Positions 47,151-56,816 of a DNA stretch of 64,000 nt are shown here, in pieces. Positions within the stretch are counted from its first letter, which is position 1, and each line of letters opens with the position of its first letter. This DNA comes from Caballeronia sp. GAFFF1 (GTDB lineage Bacteria > Pseudomonadota > Gammaproteobacteria > Burkholderiales > Burkholderiaceae), in contig NZ_JALQEM010000013.1 in assembly GCF_023630705.1 (NCBI RefSeq), forward strand, positions 62,001-126,000, in the 5' to 3' direction. A program made the position numbers and the translations under genes. Below the pieces are notes generated by a model that saw nothing but the letters and a program-made list of their open reading frames with translations, searched no databases and was not told where the DNA came from.

Positions 47151-48674
47151 ATGAACGTTGCAGAAAAACGGCGGCCGCTGCCATGCCCATCGGACTGGAG
47201 CGTCGAGCTGATCGAGGAGTACGACGCCGAAATCTCGCGCGTCGCGAATCGCTACGGGCTCGACGTGTATCCGATTCAGCTCGAAATTATCAGCGCCGAG
47301 CAGATGATGGATGCCTACGCATCCGTCGGCATGCCGGTGAACTATCGGCACTGGTCGTTCGGCAAGCACTTTCTCTCGACCGAGAAGAGCTATCGGCGCG
47401 GGCAGATGGGCCTCGCGTATGAAATCGTCATCAACTCGAACCCGTGCATCGCGTATCTGATGGAAGAGAACACGATGACGATGCAGGCGCTCGTCATCGC
47501 GCATGCCGCTTACGGGCATAACTCCTTCTTCAAGGGCAACTATCTGTTCCGGCTGTGGACGGACGCCCACGCGATCATCGACTATCTCGTCTACGCGAAG
47601 AATTACATCGCGGAATGCGAGGAGCGTCACGGGCTGGATCGCGTCGAGGAACTGCTCGACTCGTGCCACGCGCTGATGAACTACGGCGTGGACCGCTACA
47701 AGCGCCCGCAAAAGCTGTCGCTCGCGAAGGAAGCCGCGATGCGCCGCGAGCGCGAGGCGTATCTGCAATCGCAGGTCAATGAATTGTGGCGCACGCTGCC
47801 GAACAAGAAGGCGCCGTCCGCCGAGGAAACCGAAAGCCGCTATCCGCCGGAGCCGCAGGAAAATCTGCTGTACTTCGCCGAGAAAAACGCGCCGCTTCTC
47901 GAGCCGTGGGAGCGCGAAGTCATTCGTATCGTGCGCAAGGTCGGACAGTATTTCTATCCGCAGCGGCAGACGCAGGTCATGAACGAAGGCTGGGCCACGT
48001 TCTGGCACTACACGCTGCTCAACACGCTCTACAACGAAGGCCGGCTAGAAGACGGCTTCATGATGGAGTTCCTGCATTCGCATTCGAATGTGGTCTATCA
48101 GCCGCCGGTGACGAAGCCCTATTACAGCGGCATCAACCCGTATGCGCTGGGCTTCTCGATGATGAGCGACATTCGCCGCATCTGCGAAAACCCGACGGAC
48201 GAAGACCGCGAGTGGTTCCCCGATCTCGCGGGCAGCGACTGGCTGGAATCGCTGCACTATGCGATGCGCAATTTCAAGGACGAGAGCTTCATCGCGCAGT
48301 ATCTGTCGCCGCATTTGATCCGCGAGATGCGCCTTTTCTCGATTCTCGACGACGACATGCGCGACGCGCTCGAAGTCTCGGCCATTCACGACGGAAGCGG
48401 CTATCGCTACGTGCGGCAGGCACTGTCGCGGCAGTACGACATTCATCATCGCGAGCCGAACATTCAGGTGTATTCGGTGAACACGCGCGGCGACCGCAGT
48501 CTCACGCTGCGTCACTTCATGACCGACAATCGCCACCTGTCGAACGACAGCGACGAAGTGCTCAAGCACATGGCGCGCTTGTGGCAATTCGACGTGTATC
48601 TGGAAAGCGTCGATGAAAACGGCACGGTGAGGAAGCGCTTCGACTGCCGGTACACCGCGCCGAATTCGCGCTGA
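47151..48674 (+). CDS. spoVR: SpoVR family protein (YcgB-like)
   Basis: This 507-residue protein is of the SpoVR/YcgB family, named from a Bacillus spore-cortex gene but common in non-sporulating bacteria next to prkA and yeaH. Conserved histidine/glutamate clusters are seen in AHAAYGHNSFFKGN, MNEGWATFWHY and EFLHSHSNVV, which look like metal-binding sites. The ATG at 47151 has a GAGGTAAGC ribosome site and gives the usual length. An ATG at 47022 overlapping the yeaH stop would add 43 residues. Confidence 0.93.
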   Translation: MNVAEKRRPLPCPSDWSVELIEEYDAEISRVANRYGLDVYPIQLEIISAEQMMDAYASVGMPVNYRHWSFGKHFLSTEKSYRRGQMGLAYEIVINSNPCIAYLMEENTMTMQALVIAHAAYGHNSFFKGNYLFRLWTDAHAIIDYLVYAKNYIAECEERHGLDRVEELLDSCHALMNYGVDRYKRPQKLSLAKEAAMRREREAYLQSQVNELWRTLPNKKAPSAEETESRYPPEPQENLLYFAEKNAPLLEPWEREVIRIVRKVGQYFYPQRQTQVMNEGWATFWHYTLLNTLYNEGRLEDGFMMEFLHSHSNVVYQPPVTKPYYSGINPYALGFSMMSDIRRICENPTDEDREWFPDLAGSDWLESLHYAMRNFKDESFIAQYLSPHLIREMRLFSILDDDMRDALEVSAIHDGSGYRYVRQALSRQYDIHHREPNIQVYSVNTRGDRSLTLRHFMTDNRHLSNDSDEVLKHMARLWQFDVYLESVDENGTVRKRFDCRYTAPNSR

Positions 48675-48694
48675 TCGAGGTTGATGCGCGACGA

Positions 48695-48723
48695 AAAAAT
48701 GGCTCCTTCGTGGAGCCATTTTT
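48695..48723. terminator. Bidirectional terminator between spoVR and the AI-2E permease
   Basis: AAAAATGGCTCC (48695-48706) and GGAGCCATTTTT (48712-48723) form a perfect 12-bp stem with a TTCGT loop. The A/T ends give a T run in both directions, serving the convergent genes. Confidence 0.93.
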
Positions 48724-48728
48724 CTTTG

Positions 48729-49784
48729 CTATTGTCCGTCCTCATCCTGCGAAAAAATATCCCAGCTCGCCATGAACAGCGCGGCCACGAGCGGCCCGAT
48801 CACGAATCCGTTGATACCGAACAGCGCCATGCCGCCGAGCGTCGAGATGAGCACGACCCAGTCGGGCATCTTCGTGTCCTTGCCGACGAGAATCGGACGC
48901 AGCACGTTGTCCACGAGCCCGATCACGACGACGCAGAACGCCACCAGCACAAGCCCGCGCCAGATCTCGCCGGTCATGAAGAAGTAAAGCGCGGCCGGCG
49001 CCCAGACGAGCGCCGCGCCCACCGCCGGCAAGAGGGACAGAAACGCCATCAGCACGCCCCAGAGCAACGAGCCGTTGATGCCGAGAATCCAGAAGATCAT
49101 CCCGCCGAGAAAACCCTGCACGGCGGCCACCGCGATATTGCCCTTGACCGTCGCGCGCACGACAGTCGTGAACTTCGCAATCAGATGCTGCTTCGGCGCG
49201 GGGTCGAGTGGAAGCGCGCGGCGGATGCGCCGCCCGATCTCGCCGCCATCGCGCAGCAGGAAGAACACGAGATAGAGCATCACGCCGAAGCTTACGATGA
49301 ACTGGAACGTGTTCTGGCCGATGAGCAGCGCCTGCGCCGCCGCAAACTGGCTGATGCGCGAAGCGCCTTCCATCAGCTTGCTCTGCACGCCGGGAATGTC
49401 ATCGAGGCCGTAGCGCCCGAGCAGTTGCTGCACGGACGCCGGCAGCGCATGAAGCACATGCTGAAAGTACATGCCGAAGTTCAGATCGCCGCTTTTGATG
49501 CGCGTATAGACGAGCGCGACTTCCTGCACGAGCGTCACCGCGACCACCGACACCGGAATGATGACGATGAGAATGGCGGCAGCGAGCGTCGTGAGCGCGG
49601 CAAGGTTGCGTCGCTTGCCGAAGCGCACCGTGAGCCAGCGCTGCATCGGCTGAAAAAGCAGCGCGAGTATCGCGCCCCAGAAGATCGCGCCGAAGAACGG
49701 CAGCAGCACCCAGCCGAGCGCAATGGTCACGACGAACAGCAGGATATGAAAGAAGCTCTGGTGAACGGACTGGTGGTTGTTCAT
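48729..49784 (-). CDS. AI-2E/PerM-family membrane permease
   Basis: This 351-residue polytopic inner-membrane protein of the AI-2E transporter (UPF0118/PerM) family has about eight hydrophobic segments. It carries the central LRDGGEIGRRI region and the conserved AVVQG-like VAAVQGFLGG and INGFVIGPLVAALF motifs. Family members export autoinducer-2, or in some cases act as sodium/proton antiporters; the sequence does not decide. ATG 49784 is taken as the start, before the first helix, without a visible ribosome site. Confidence 0.88.
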   Translation of the reverse strand: MNNHQSVHQSFFHILLFVVTIALGWVLLPFFGAIFWGAILALLFQPMQRWLTVRFGKRRNLAALTTLAAAILIVIIPVSVVAVTLVQEVALVYTRIKSGDLNFGMYFQHVLHALPASVQQLLGRYGLDDIPGVQSKLMEGASRISQFAAAQALLIGQNTFQFIVSFGVMLYLVFFLLRDGGEIGRRIRRALPLDPAPKQHLIAKFTTVVRATVKGNIAVAAVQGFLGGMIFWILGINGSLLWGVLMAFLSLLPAVGAALVWAPAALYFFMTGEIWRGLVLVAFCVVVIGLVDNVLRPILVGKDTKMPDWVVLISTLGGMALFGINGFVIGPLVAALFMASWDIFSQDEDGQ

Positions 49785-50000
49785 TAGCGGCGACGGGAAA
49801 GGAGCAGGGCGATGGTGAGCGGGCCATGCTAGCACGCGCTGTCGGCGCGCTTACACGCACGCTATACGAGCACGAAGCTCGCCTGCGGTTCGCGAGATGC
49901 GCGGCTCGGTCGTCCGCATCGACTAAAATCCGGCTTCCATTCCTTGCAGACGGCTTCCGGCCACGTCTGGATGGCTTACATCTGCGCCACGCACCGAACC

Positions 50001-50879
50001 ATGAATCCAGGCGTCGTCTACGCATTCGCGGCTTTTGCCATCTGGGGTCTTTTCCCGATCTACTTCAAGGCGCTGCATTCGATCGGCGCGATCGAAATGC
50101 TTGCGCACCGCATGGCGTGGTCGATGCTCTTCCTGCTGATCGTGCTGACCGCGCGCCGTCAATGGCAATGGCTCGTGCCCGTTCTGCGCGACAAGCGGCT
50201 CCTCGCGCGTTTCGCGGCGAGCGCGGTGCTGCTCTCCGCGAACTGGGGCATCTATATCTGGGCGGTGAACGCGGGGCGCATCGTCGAGTCGAGTCTCGGC
50301 TACTTCATCAATCCGCTCGTCAACGTGCTCTTCGGCATGGCGTTCCTGCACGAACGGCTGCGGCCGGTGCAGTGGATCGCGGTGATCGTGGCCGCGCTGG
50401 GCGTCGCGTGGCTTACATGGGCGAACGGCGCGCCGCCCTGGATCAGCTTCGCGCTTGCGCTCACGTTCGGCGGCTATGGCCTGCTGCGCAAGACCGCTTC
50501 GCTCGGCGCGCTCGAAGGCTTGACGCTCGAAACCATGCTGCTGTGTCCGGTGGCGCTGCTCTATCTCTTCGTGCTCGGTTCGCACGGCGGAAGCGGCTTC
50601 GCGCACGCGACGATCGGCGTGAAGCTGCTGCTCGCGGCGGCCGGACCGGTGACGGCCGTGCCGCTCCTGCTTTTTGCCGCCGGCGCGCGGCGCATTCCGC
50701 TGTCCATGCTCGGGCTCATTCAATACATCACGCCGTCGCTGCAACTGCTGATCGGCGTGGCGATCTATCAGGAGGCGTTCGGGCACGATCAGCTGATCGG
50801 CTACGGCGCCATCTGGGCCGCGCTCGCGCTGTATTCGCTTGAAGGCGTCTGTTCGGCGCGGCGGGCGCGGGCAGCTTGA
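50001..50879 (+). CDS. rarD: RarD-type EamA/DMT-superfamily transporter
   Basis: This 292-residue inner-membrane protein has about ten helices in two EamA halves. The start MNPGVVYAFAAFAIWGLFPIYFK is typical of RarD, as is SLGYFINPLVNVL. RarD was named for chloramphenicol sensitivity, but its natural substrate is unknown. The ATG at 50001 is chosen by family alignment; the frame stays open upstream. It converges with the aldo/keto reductase gene with only 25 bp between them. Confidence 0.92.
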   Translation: MNPGVVYAFAAFAIWGLFPIYFKALHSIGAIEMLAHRMAWSMLFLLIVLTARRQWQWLVPVLRDKRLLARFAASAVLLSANWGIYIWAVNAGRIVESSLGYFINPLVNVLFGMAFLHERLRPVQWIAVIVAALGVAWLTWANGAPPWISFALALTFGGYGLLRKTASLGALEGLTLETMLLCPVALLYLFVLGSHGGSGFAHATIGVKLLLAAAGPVTAVPLLLFAAGARRIPLSMLGLIQYITPSLQLLIGVAIYQEAFGHDQLIGYGAIWAALALYSLEGVCSARRARAA

Positions 50880-50904
50880 GCCGACCGATGCCGGTCAGCG
50901 CCGT

Positions 50905-51900
50905 TCAGCGCGATGCATCGCCCCAGCGGTATTCGACGGTCGCATCGTCGAGCTTCGCCTTGATGTCCGGATCGAGCGGCTGATCGACGGCAGCGAGCGT
51001 ATCGTCGAGTTGCTCCGGGCGGCTCGCGCCGATGATCGCCGATGTCACCGCGGGATTTTCCAACACCCACGCGAGCGACGTGCTCGCAAGAGAACGCCCG
51101 GTGGGCGCGACGATTTCCTTCAGCTCCTCGATGGTCTGAAACTCGCGCTCGTGCCAGTAACGCTCCTGATACATCTCGCCCGCCTTGCCGACAGTGGCGG
51201 TGAAGCGGCCCTCGGAAGGCGCCGCGCCGTGCTTGTGCTTGCCCGTCAGCAGGCCGCCCGCGAGCGGGTTATAGGGAATCACGGCGAGCCCTTCTTCGGA
51301 CGCGAGCGGCAGCAACTCGCGCTCGATCTGCCGGAACAGCAGGTTGTAGCGCGGCTGCATCGAGACGAACCGCGCGGTGCGCAGCACGTCGGCGCGGCCC
51401 AGCGCCCGCGCGAGCCGGTACGCCAGGAAATTCGACACGCCGATATAACGCGCCTTGCCGTGCCGCACAATTACGTCGAGCGCCTCCAGCGTTTCGTCGA
51501 GCGGCGTGTCGCGGTCGTCCATATGCAACTGGTACAGGTCGACGTAATCGGTGTTCAGACGCCTGAGCGACGCGTCGATCGCGTCGAGCAGATGCTTGCG
51601 CGACGCGCCCTTGTTCCAGTCGAGCGGCCCCATCACGCCGACGGCCTTCGTCGCGAGGATGAACTGGTCGCGCTTGCCCGAAAGCCATCGCCCGACGATC
51701 TCCTCCGTGCGGCCGGCGATATCGTGCGTGCCGCCGAGCGGATAAACATCGGCGGTATCGATGACATTGACGCCTGCCTCGCTCGCGCGGTCCATGATGC
51801 TGCGCGACACGCCCTCGTCGGTCTGCAGACCGAAAGTCATCGTGCCCAAGGTGAGACGCGATACGGTGAGTCCGGTGCTGCCGAATTTGCGGTATTGCAC
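50905..51900 (-). CDS. Aldo/keto reductase
   Basis: This 331-residue (alpha/beta)8 NADPH-dependent oxidoreductase has a complete tetrad: Asp48, Tyr53 (DTADVYPLG), Lys85 (ATKAVG) and His126 (YQLHMDD). The NADPH-binding end includes IIGASRPEQL. The start is GTG at 51900, giving the family N-terminus QYRKFGSTGL, with a GGAG ribosome site. It follows the MFS exporter by 81 bp on the same strand and may be cotranscribed, perhaps for detoxifying reactive carbonyls. Confidence 0.93.
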   Translation of the reverse strand: MQYRKFGSTGLTVSRLTLGTMTFGLQTDEGVSRSIMDRASEAGVNVIDTADVYPLGGTHDIAGRTEEIVGRWLSGKRDQFILATKAVGVMGPLDWNKGASRKHLLDAIDASLRRLNTDYVDLYQLHMDDRDTPLDETLEALDVIVRHGKARYIGVSNFLAYRLARALGRADVLRTARFVSMQPRYNLLFRQIERELLPLASEEGLAVIPYNPLAGGLLTGKHKHGAAPSEGRFTATVGKAGEMYQERYWHEREFQTIEELKEIVAPTGRSLASTSLAWVLENPAVTSAIIGASRPEQLDDTLAAVDQPLDPDIKAKLDDATVEYRWGDASR

Positions 51901-51981
51901 GGTTGCGCTCCAGGAGAAGGGAAGAAGACGTGCGGCAACGGGCAGCATAGCCCTTGCCGTGCGAGCGTGCTCATCGGCTCA

Positions 51982-53367
51982 CTAGCGCGCAGCGGGCGTC
52001 GGCGCGGACGTGCGCGGCGCGGAATCGAGCCGGCGGAACACAGCGGCCGACAGCAGCGTGACCACGCCCATGCACGCGAAGCTCAGTTTGAAGCCGAGCG
52101 ACGCCGACCCGAAGTGTCCTTCGAAGACCTGCACGAGCGACCCGCCGATCGAGACGCCGAGGCCGATGGCGAGCATCTGCACCATCGAGAAGAGGCTGTT
52201 GCCGCTGCCCGCGTCCTGCTTCGACAAGCCCTTGAGCGTGACGCTGTTCATCGCGGCGAACTGCATCGAGTTGCATGCGCCGAAGATCGCGAGAATCGCG
52301 ATTTCGGCGGCGAGCGGCAACGACGGCGAGAAAGCCGCGAACGCGACGATCGACGCGCCGACGAGCGCCGTGTTCACCAAGAGGAACGTATCGTAGCCGT
52401 ACCGCTTGACGAGCCGCGCGATCCAGCGCTTCGAGACCGTGCCCGCAATCGCGATGGGCAGCATCATGAGCCCGGAATGCAGCGGGCTATAGCCGAGTTC
52501 CAGCTGCATCATGAGCGGCAGCAGAAACGGCACCGCGCTCGAACCGATGCGGCACAGCAGATTGCCGATCAGGCCGACGCTGAAGTTCGGTTCACGAAAG
52601 AGCGCGAGCTTGAAGAGCGGGTTGCGCCGGTGACGCGCATACGGGAGGTAGGCGAAGGCGGACGCCGCCGCGACCGCGAAGAGCGCTGCCGACACCGCGC
52701 CGCGATGCGTTTGCGCCGGGCTATCGAGCGCGAGCGAAAACGCGACCATGCACAGCGAGAGCAACCCGCAGCCGATGAAGTCGAAGGGCGGCGCGTCGTG
52801 CAGCGTGTCGTGGGGCAGGAAGCGCTGCACCGCGTAAAGGCCGGCCGCGCCGATCGGCACGTTGATCAGGAAGATCCAGTGCCATGTGAACGACTGGACG
52901 AACCATCCGCCGAGCGTCGGGCCGAGAATCGGGCCGACTTGTCCGGCGACGGAAATCATCGCGAGCGCGGAGACATAGGCTTCGCCGCTGACGGCACGCA
53001 ACACCGCAAGGCGGCCGATCGGCAGCAGCATCGAGCCGCCGATGCCTTGCAGCACGCGCGCGAAGACGAGTTGATTGAGCGAATGCGCGCCCGCGCACGC
53101 GAGCGATCCGACGACGAACAAGCTGATCGACACGAAGTACACGCGCCGCGTGCCGAAGCGGTCGGCGAGCCAGCCGGAGGCGGGCGTGAGCAGCGCCATC
53201 GTGAGCGTGTAGGCGACGACGATCGACTGCATCGCGAGCGGCGCGGCGTGCAGGTCCCGCGCGATGGAGGGCAGCGCCGTGTTGACGATCGTCGTGTCGA
53301 GCGCCTGCATGAAAAAGCCCACGGCGACGATCCACAAAAGCGCCGTGTGCGAAGACTGTCTGGTCAT
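51982..53367 (-). CDS. MFS multidrug exporter (DHA2/MdtD-like)
   Basis: This 461-residue membrane transporter has the drug/proton antiporter motif DTTIVNTALPSIA in helix 1, the ADRFGTRR loop between helices 2 and 3, and the antiporter motif C region (GPILGPTLGGW). About 14 helices are predicted by eye. It resembles MdtD. It is divergent from a LysR gene across 130 bp, a common arrangement in which the regulator controls the pump. Substrate unknown. Confidence 0.93.
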   Translation of the reverse strand: MTRQSSHTALLWIVAVGFFMQALDTTIVNTALPSIARDLHAAPLAMQSIVVAYTLTMALLTPASGWLADRFGTRRVYFVSISLFVVGSLACAGAHSLNQLVFARVLQGIGGSMLLPIGRLAVLRAVSGEAYVSALAMISVAGQVGPILGPTLGGWFVQSFTWHWIFLINVPIGAAGLYAVQRFLPHDTLHDAPPFDFIGCGLLSLCMVAFSLALDSPAQTHRGAVSAALFAVAAASAFAYLPYARHRRNPLFKLALFREPNFSVGLIGNLLCRIGSSAVPFLLPLMMQLELGYSPLHSGLMMLPIAIAGTVSKRWIARLVKRYGYDTFLLVNTALVGASIVAFAAFSPSLPLAAEIAILAIFGACNSMQFAAMNSVTLKGLSKQDAGSGNSLFSMVQMLAIGLGVSIGGSLVQVFEGHFGSASLGFKLSFACMGVVTLLSAAVFRRLDSAPRTSAPTPAAR

Positions 53368-53497
53368 GAGTGAGAGAGCGGGGCGTCACGCTGGAACCGT
53401 TTTCAGCGCATGTGTGAAATATTAGTGACTGCGGGCGTCATCGGGAAGCCCGCTAACCGCATTGACTGTGATCGGTATTGCCGATGACAATGCGGCA

Positions 53498-54358
53498 ATG
53501 CTCAATCCGCTCTGGCTGACCACCTTCGCGACGGTGGCCGCGTCGCATAGTTTCACCGAAGCCGGGCGGCAACTCGGCTTGCGGCAATCCAGCGTGTCCG
53601 AACATATCCGGCGCCTGGAAGAGAGCGTCGGCCGGCGGCTTTTCCTGCGCGACACGCACTCGCTCGCGCTCACCGCCGACGGCGAAGCGATGCTCGTCCA
53701 CGCCCGGGTGATTCTCGAAGCGATGTCGCACGCCGAATCGCAGTTCCGCTCGCCTCGACTGCGCGGACGCGTGCGGCTCGGCTCATCGGACGATCTCGCC
53801 CTCGGACCGCTGCCGAGCGTGCTCGCCGCATTTCGAGACACGCATCCGGACGTGGAACTGGAAATCACCATCGGCATGACCGGGCGGCTGTATCAACTGC
53901 TCGACGCGGGCGAACTCGATCTAGCCGTCGGCAAGCGGCGTCTCGGGGATGCGCGCGGCACGCGGCTGTTCAGCGGACGGCTGGAATGGCTCGCGAAGCC
54001 GGGAACCGTCGTCGATACGGCTCTGCCGCTGCCGTTGATTCTCGTCGCCGAGCCGAGCGTCACGCGCGCCGTCGTGCTGGATTCGCTCGCGATGACCGGC
54101 GCGCGCTGGCAAATGGTCTGCACGAGCAGCAGCCACGCGGGCTGCATCGCGGCGGCGCGCGGCGGGCTCGGGCTCACGGTGCGCTCGCACTTTCTGGCGG
54201 GCCGCGGGCTCGCGCCGCCGGTCAATCGCGCGGAGTTGCCGGAGTTGCCCGAAGTGGAGTTCATCGCGTTCGGCGCGAAGCATCCCAGCCGGCCGGCGGA
54301 GACGCTGCTCCAGCTTCTGCAGACGAGCGATTTGCGCGGGGAGTGGGACGGGGAGTAG
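53498..54358 (+). CDS. LysR-family transcriptional regulator
   Basis: This 286-residue regulator has an N-terminal winged helix-turn-helix (ATVAASHSFTEAGRQLGLRQ, about 10-55) and a periplasmic-binding-like effector domain. The ATG at 53498 gives the normal LysR N-terminus; an upstream TTG would add 12 residues. It is divergent from the MFS exporter. The AT-rich segment around 53411-53430, with AATATT at its centre, is the likeliest binding region in the shared gap. It probably controls the exporter and reductase. Confidence 0.92.
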   Translation: MLNPLWLTTFATVAASHSFTEAGRQLGLRQSSVSEHIRRLEESVGRRLFLRDTHSLALTADGEAMLVHARVILEAMSHAESQFRSPRLRGRVRLGSSDDLALGPLPSVLAAFRDTHPDVELEITIGMTGRLYQLLDAGELDLAVGKRRLGDARGTRLFSGRLEWLAKPGTVVDTALPLPLILVAEPSVTRAVVLDSLAMTGARWQMVCTSSSHAGCIAAARGGLGLTVRSHFLAGRGLAPPVNRAELPELPEVEFIAFGAKHPSRPAETLLQLLQTSDLRGEWDGE

Positions 54359-54424
54359 GGAATGCGGCGTGCTTTGGGCGGATCAATTACGTCGTGCCGC
54401 CGCAACGCCGGGCGGCGGCCCCGA

Positions 54425-56152
54425 ATGGCTAACCAGAAACGCTTCTTATATATTGAGCGGCCATTGAAGTATCCACTCCAGCCCGTGCTTTCTCTCCGCC
54501 GTCTTTTCCTCGCCGATGCCTCGCGCCGCGCGTGCCGGGCATTGCTCGTCGCTGCGCTCGCGCTGATGCCGCTCTCGCACGCGCACGCCGCCGCGTACGT
54601 GACCAGGCACTGCGAAGACCTCGCCGGCAAGACGGTGCCCGCGTCGATCATCGGTCTGCCGTCGCGCGGCGCGCTGATCGTCACGGCCTCGGCGGTCAAG
54701 GCGGCCGCGCCGGGCAATCGCAACGGCGAGTACTGCCGCGTGACGGGCATCATCCGAGCGATTCAGGAGACGACGCCGGACATCCGCTTCGAAGTAAACT
54801 TGCCGAGTCGCTGGAACGGGCGCGCGCTGCAAATGGGCGGCGGCGGCTACAACGGCGTGCTCGTGTCCGGCACCGAGCCGATGCCCTTTGCGCCCGATTC
54901 GACGCCGCTCGCGCGCGGCTACGCGACCTTCGGCTCCGACTCGGGGCACGTCGGCAATTCGGGACGCGCGGACTTTGCCGTGAACGACGAAGCTATCGTC
55001 AACTTCGGCTTCGCGCACCTGAAGAAAACGCGCGATGTCGCGCTCGCGCTGATCGAAATGGGCTACGGCCGCTTGCCCGACAAGATCTACTTCGCGGGCG
55101 GCTCGACAGGCGGACGCGAAGGCTTCACCGTCATCGAGCGGTTCCCGAACGACTACGACGGCGTGATCGCCAACGCGCCCGCCATCAACTTTTCGGGCGT
55201 GCGGCTGCTCGGCGTGAAAGTGGGGCAGGCGTCGTACGCGAAGCCGGGCGGCTTCGTCGGACTCGCGCAGCAACGGCGCGTATACGAGACGGTGGTTCAC
55301 GAATGCGACCGGCTCGACGGCCTCGCAGACGGCATCGTCGGCAATGTCGAAGCGTGCCGCCAACAGGAACCGCAGATCATCGCGTCGTTGCGCTGCGCGA
55401 ACGGCCAGCGTCCCTCGCTGCGCGACAGTTGCCTCTCCGATGCGCAGCTCGACACACTCGAACTGCTGCGCGACGGTCTCTCGATGCGTTATCCGCTCGC
55501 CTATGGCGTCGCAACGTATCCCGGCTACAACGTGTTTCAGGGCGTGGACTTCTCCGGGATGCTCGGCCTCGGCGATTCCCCCACGCTCGTGAACCCACCG
55601 ACCTTCGCCGCGAACGGCTATCTCTTCGCGCAGGGCGACGCGTATATCCGCCACTTCGTCACGCGCGACGCGGCAGTCAGCGGACTCTCGTTCGATATCG
55701 ACAATCCCGGCCGCTACCGGCAGCGGCTCGTCACGCTCGCCTATACGGTCGGCGCGATGAACCCGGATTTCTCCGCGTTCATCGCCCACGGCGGCAAGCT
55801 CGTCGCCATGCACGGCCTCGCCGACGAAGTGATCAGCCCGAACCAGACCATCGCGTTTTATCGCGGACTCGTGGAGCGATATGGTCAGGAGACCGTCGAT
55901 TCGTTCATGCGGCTTTACATGGTGCCCGGCTTCCAGCACGGCAACGGCGTGTTCATTCCCGCATGGGACGAACTCGGCGCGCTCGACGAGTGGGCGACGA
56001 ACGGCGTCGCGCCGGAGACGCTCATCGGCACGGACATCGCGCCGGCCACCAACGGACGCACGCGTCCCATCTGCCGATACCCCGGCTATCCGCGCTATCT
56101 CGGCAAGGGACGAGTGAACCTGGCCGCGAGCTTCCGCTGCACCGCCCCGTGA
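54425..56152 (+). CDS. Secreted tannase / feruloyl-esterase family protein
   Basis: This protein of up to 575 residues belongs to the fungal-type tannase/feruloyl esterase fold. The nucleophile lies in AGGSTGGREG (Ser227 from this start), with an aspartate in GLADEVIS and a histidine in PGFQHGNG. Paired cysteines flank the triad as in the family. A hydrophobic segment ending SHAHA is a signal peptide. ATG 54425 leaves a ~40-residue pre-signal, so GTG 54485 may be the real start; an AT-rich TATATATT near 54450 would fit a promoter between them. It likely hydrolyses plant phenolic esters outside the cytoplasm. Confidence 0.88.
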   Translation: MANQKRFLYIERPLKYPLQPVLSLRRLFLADASRRACRALLVAALALMPLSHAHAAAYVTRHCEDLAGKTVPASIIGLPSRGALIVTASAVKAAAPGNRNGEYCRVTGIIRAIQETTPDIRFEVNLPSRWNGRALQMGGGGYNGVLVSGTEPMPFAPDSTPLARGYATFGSDSGHVGNSGRADFAVNDEAIVNFGFAHLKKTRDVALALIEMGYGRLPDKIYFAGGSTGGREGFTVIERFPNDYDGVIANAPAINFSGVRLLGVKVGQASYAKPGGFVGLAQQRRVYETVVHECDRLDGLADGIVGNVEACRQQEPQIIASLRCANGQRPSLRDSCLSDAQLDTLELLRDGLSMRYPLAYGVATYPGYNVFQGVDFSGMLGLGDSPTLVNPPTFAANGYLFAQGDAYIRHFVTRDAAVSGLSFDIDNPGRYRQRLVTLAYTVGAMNPDFSAFIAHGGKLVAMHGLADEVISPNQTIAFYRGLVERYGQETVDSFMRLYMVPGFQHGNGVFIPAWDELGALDEWATNGVAPETLIGTDIAPATNGRTRPICRYPGYPRYLGKGRVNLAASFRCTAP

Positions 56153-56164
56153 GGGCGGCGGCTA

Positions 56165-56542
56165 TCAAAGCGCGTTCACGGCGCGCGGCACGAAGCGAGC
56201 GATGAAGCGCGACCACGCGGGCCTGATCTGCTTCGCGCGATACGAAGTCAGCGACACCTCGACGGCGTGCTCCGAGTCCGACGACAGCCACACGCGTTCA
56301 CCGCGCGCAAGCCGCACGACATCGCCGGGCTTGAGCCAGTAGTCGTAGGGGTCCTCATGACGCGTGAGCCATATCGAGGCGTCCGCGCGCAGTTCGGCAT
56401 CCCGCGCGAGCCGCCACGAGACCGTCTGATGCGGCAGCACCTCGACATACACGACCACGCGCGCGCCCGACGCATGCAGCTTGCCCGAGGCGACGCCGTG
56501 GCGCGCGCCACGCCCTTCCAGCACTTGCGATAGCTCTTCCAT
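56165..56542 (-). CDS. DUF2917-like cupin-type small protein
   Basis: This 125-residue protein has the short beta-rich pattern of DUF2917 proteins common in Burkholderiaceae: VLPHQTVSWRLARDAELR, a DYWLKPGDVVRLARGERVWL hairpin and VEVSL. No signal peptide. The ATG at 56542 is chosen over 56554 because GGAG lies at proper spacing only for the former. It converges with the tannase-like gene (12 bp apart). Function unknown. Confidence 0.78.
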   Translation of the reverse strand: MEELSQVLEGRGARHGVASGKLHASGARVVVYVEVLPHQTVSWRLARDAELRADASIWLTRHEDPYDYWLKPGDVVRLARGERVWLSSDSEHAVEVSLTSYRAKQIRPAWSRFIARFVPRAVNAL

Positions 56543-56592
56543 CTTGCTCTCCATATTAGAGCCGAAGACGGAAGGCCAGGCACGCATCAAAC

Positions 56593-56621
56593 AAAAAGGC
56601 CCCGTCTTGCGGCGGGGCCTT
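56593..56621 (-). terminator. Rho-independent terminator of the glycosidase-like lipoprotein gene
   Basis: AAGGCCCCG (56596-56604... left arm) and CGGGGCCTT (56613-56621) form a 9-bp stem; on the minus strand TTTTT follows. It is about 200 bp past the stop at 56817 and upstream of the DUF2917 gene. Confidence 0.85.
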
Positions 56622-56816
56622 CGGAATCGACTTGCTTGCCTGTCTCGCTAGCGCACGCGTTCTCCCGATGACCCGCCGATGATGGCGTTCACTGGGTTTT
56701 TAATCGCGGCGATGGCGAGGGAAAGGATTGCGTGCATGAAACGCAGTATCGGTGCGAACGCGCGGCGCTGTCAATATCGAGACAGCGGGCGCATTCGCAT
56801 TTTTACTGCGCGAAGG

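Noticed and set aside
50839..53373. An 844-codon plus-strand frame over the reductase and exporter genes
   Set aside because: It is antisense to two complete families and consists of Arg/Glu/Ala-rich low-complexity sequence.
53462..53497. A TTG start extending the LysR protein by 12 residues
   Set aside because: LysR proteins normally begin close to the helix-turn-helix, and the ATG at 53498 gives that N-terminus.
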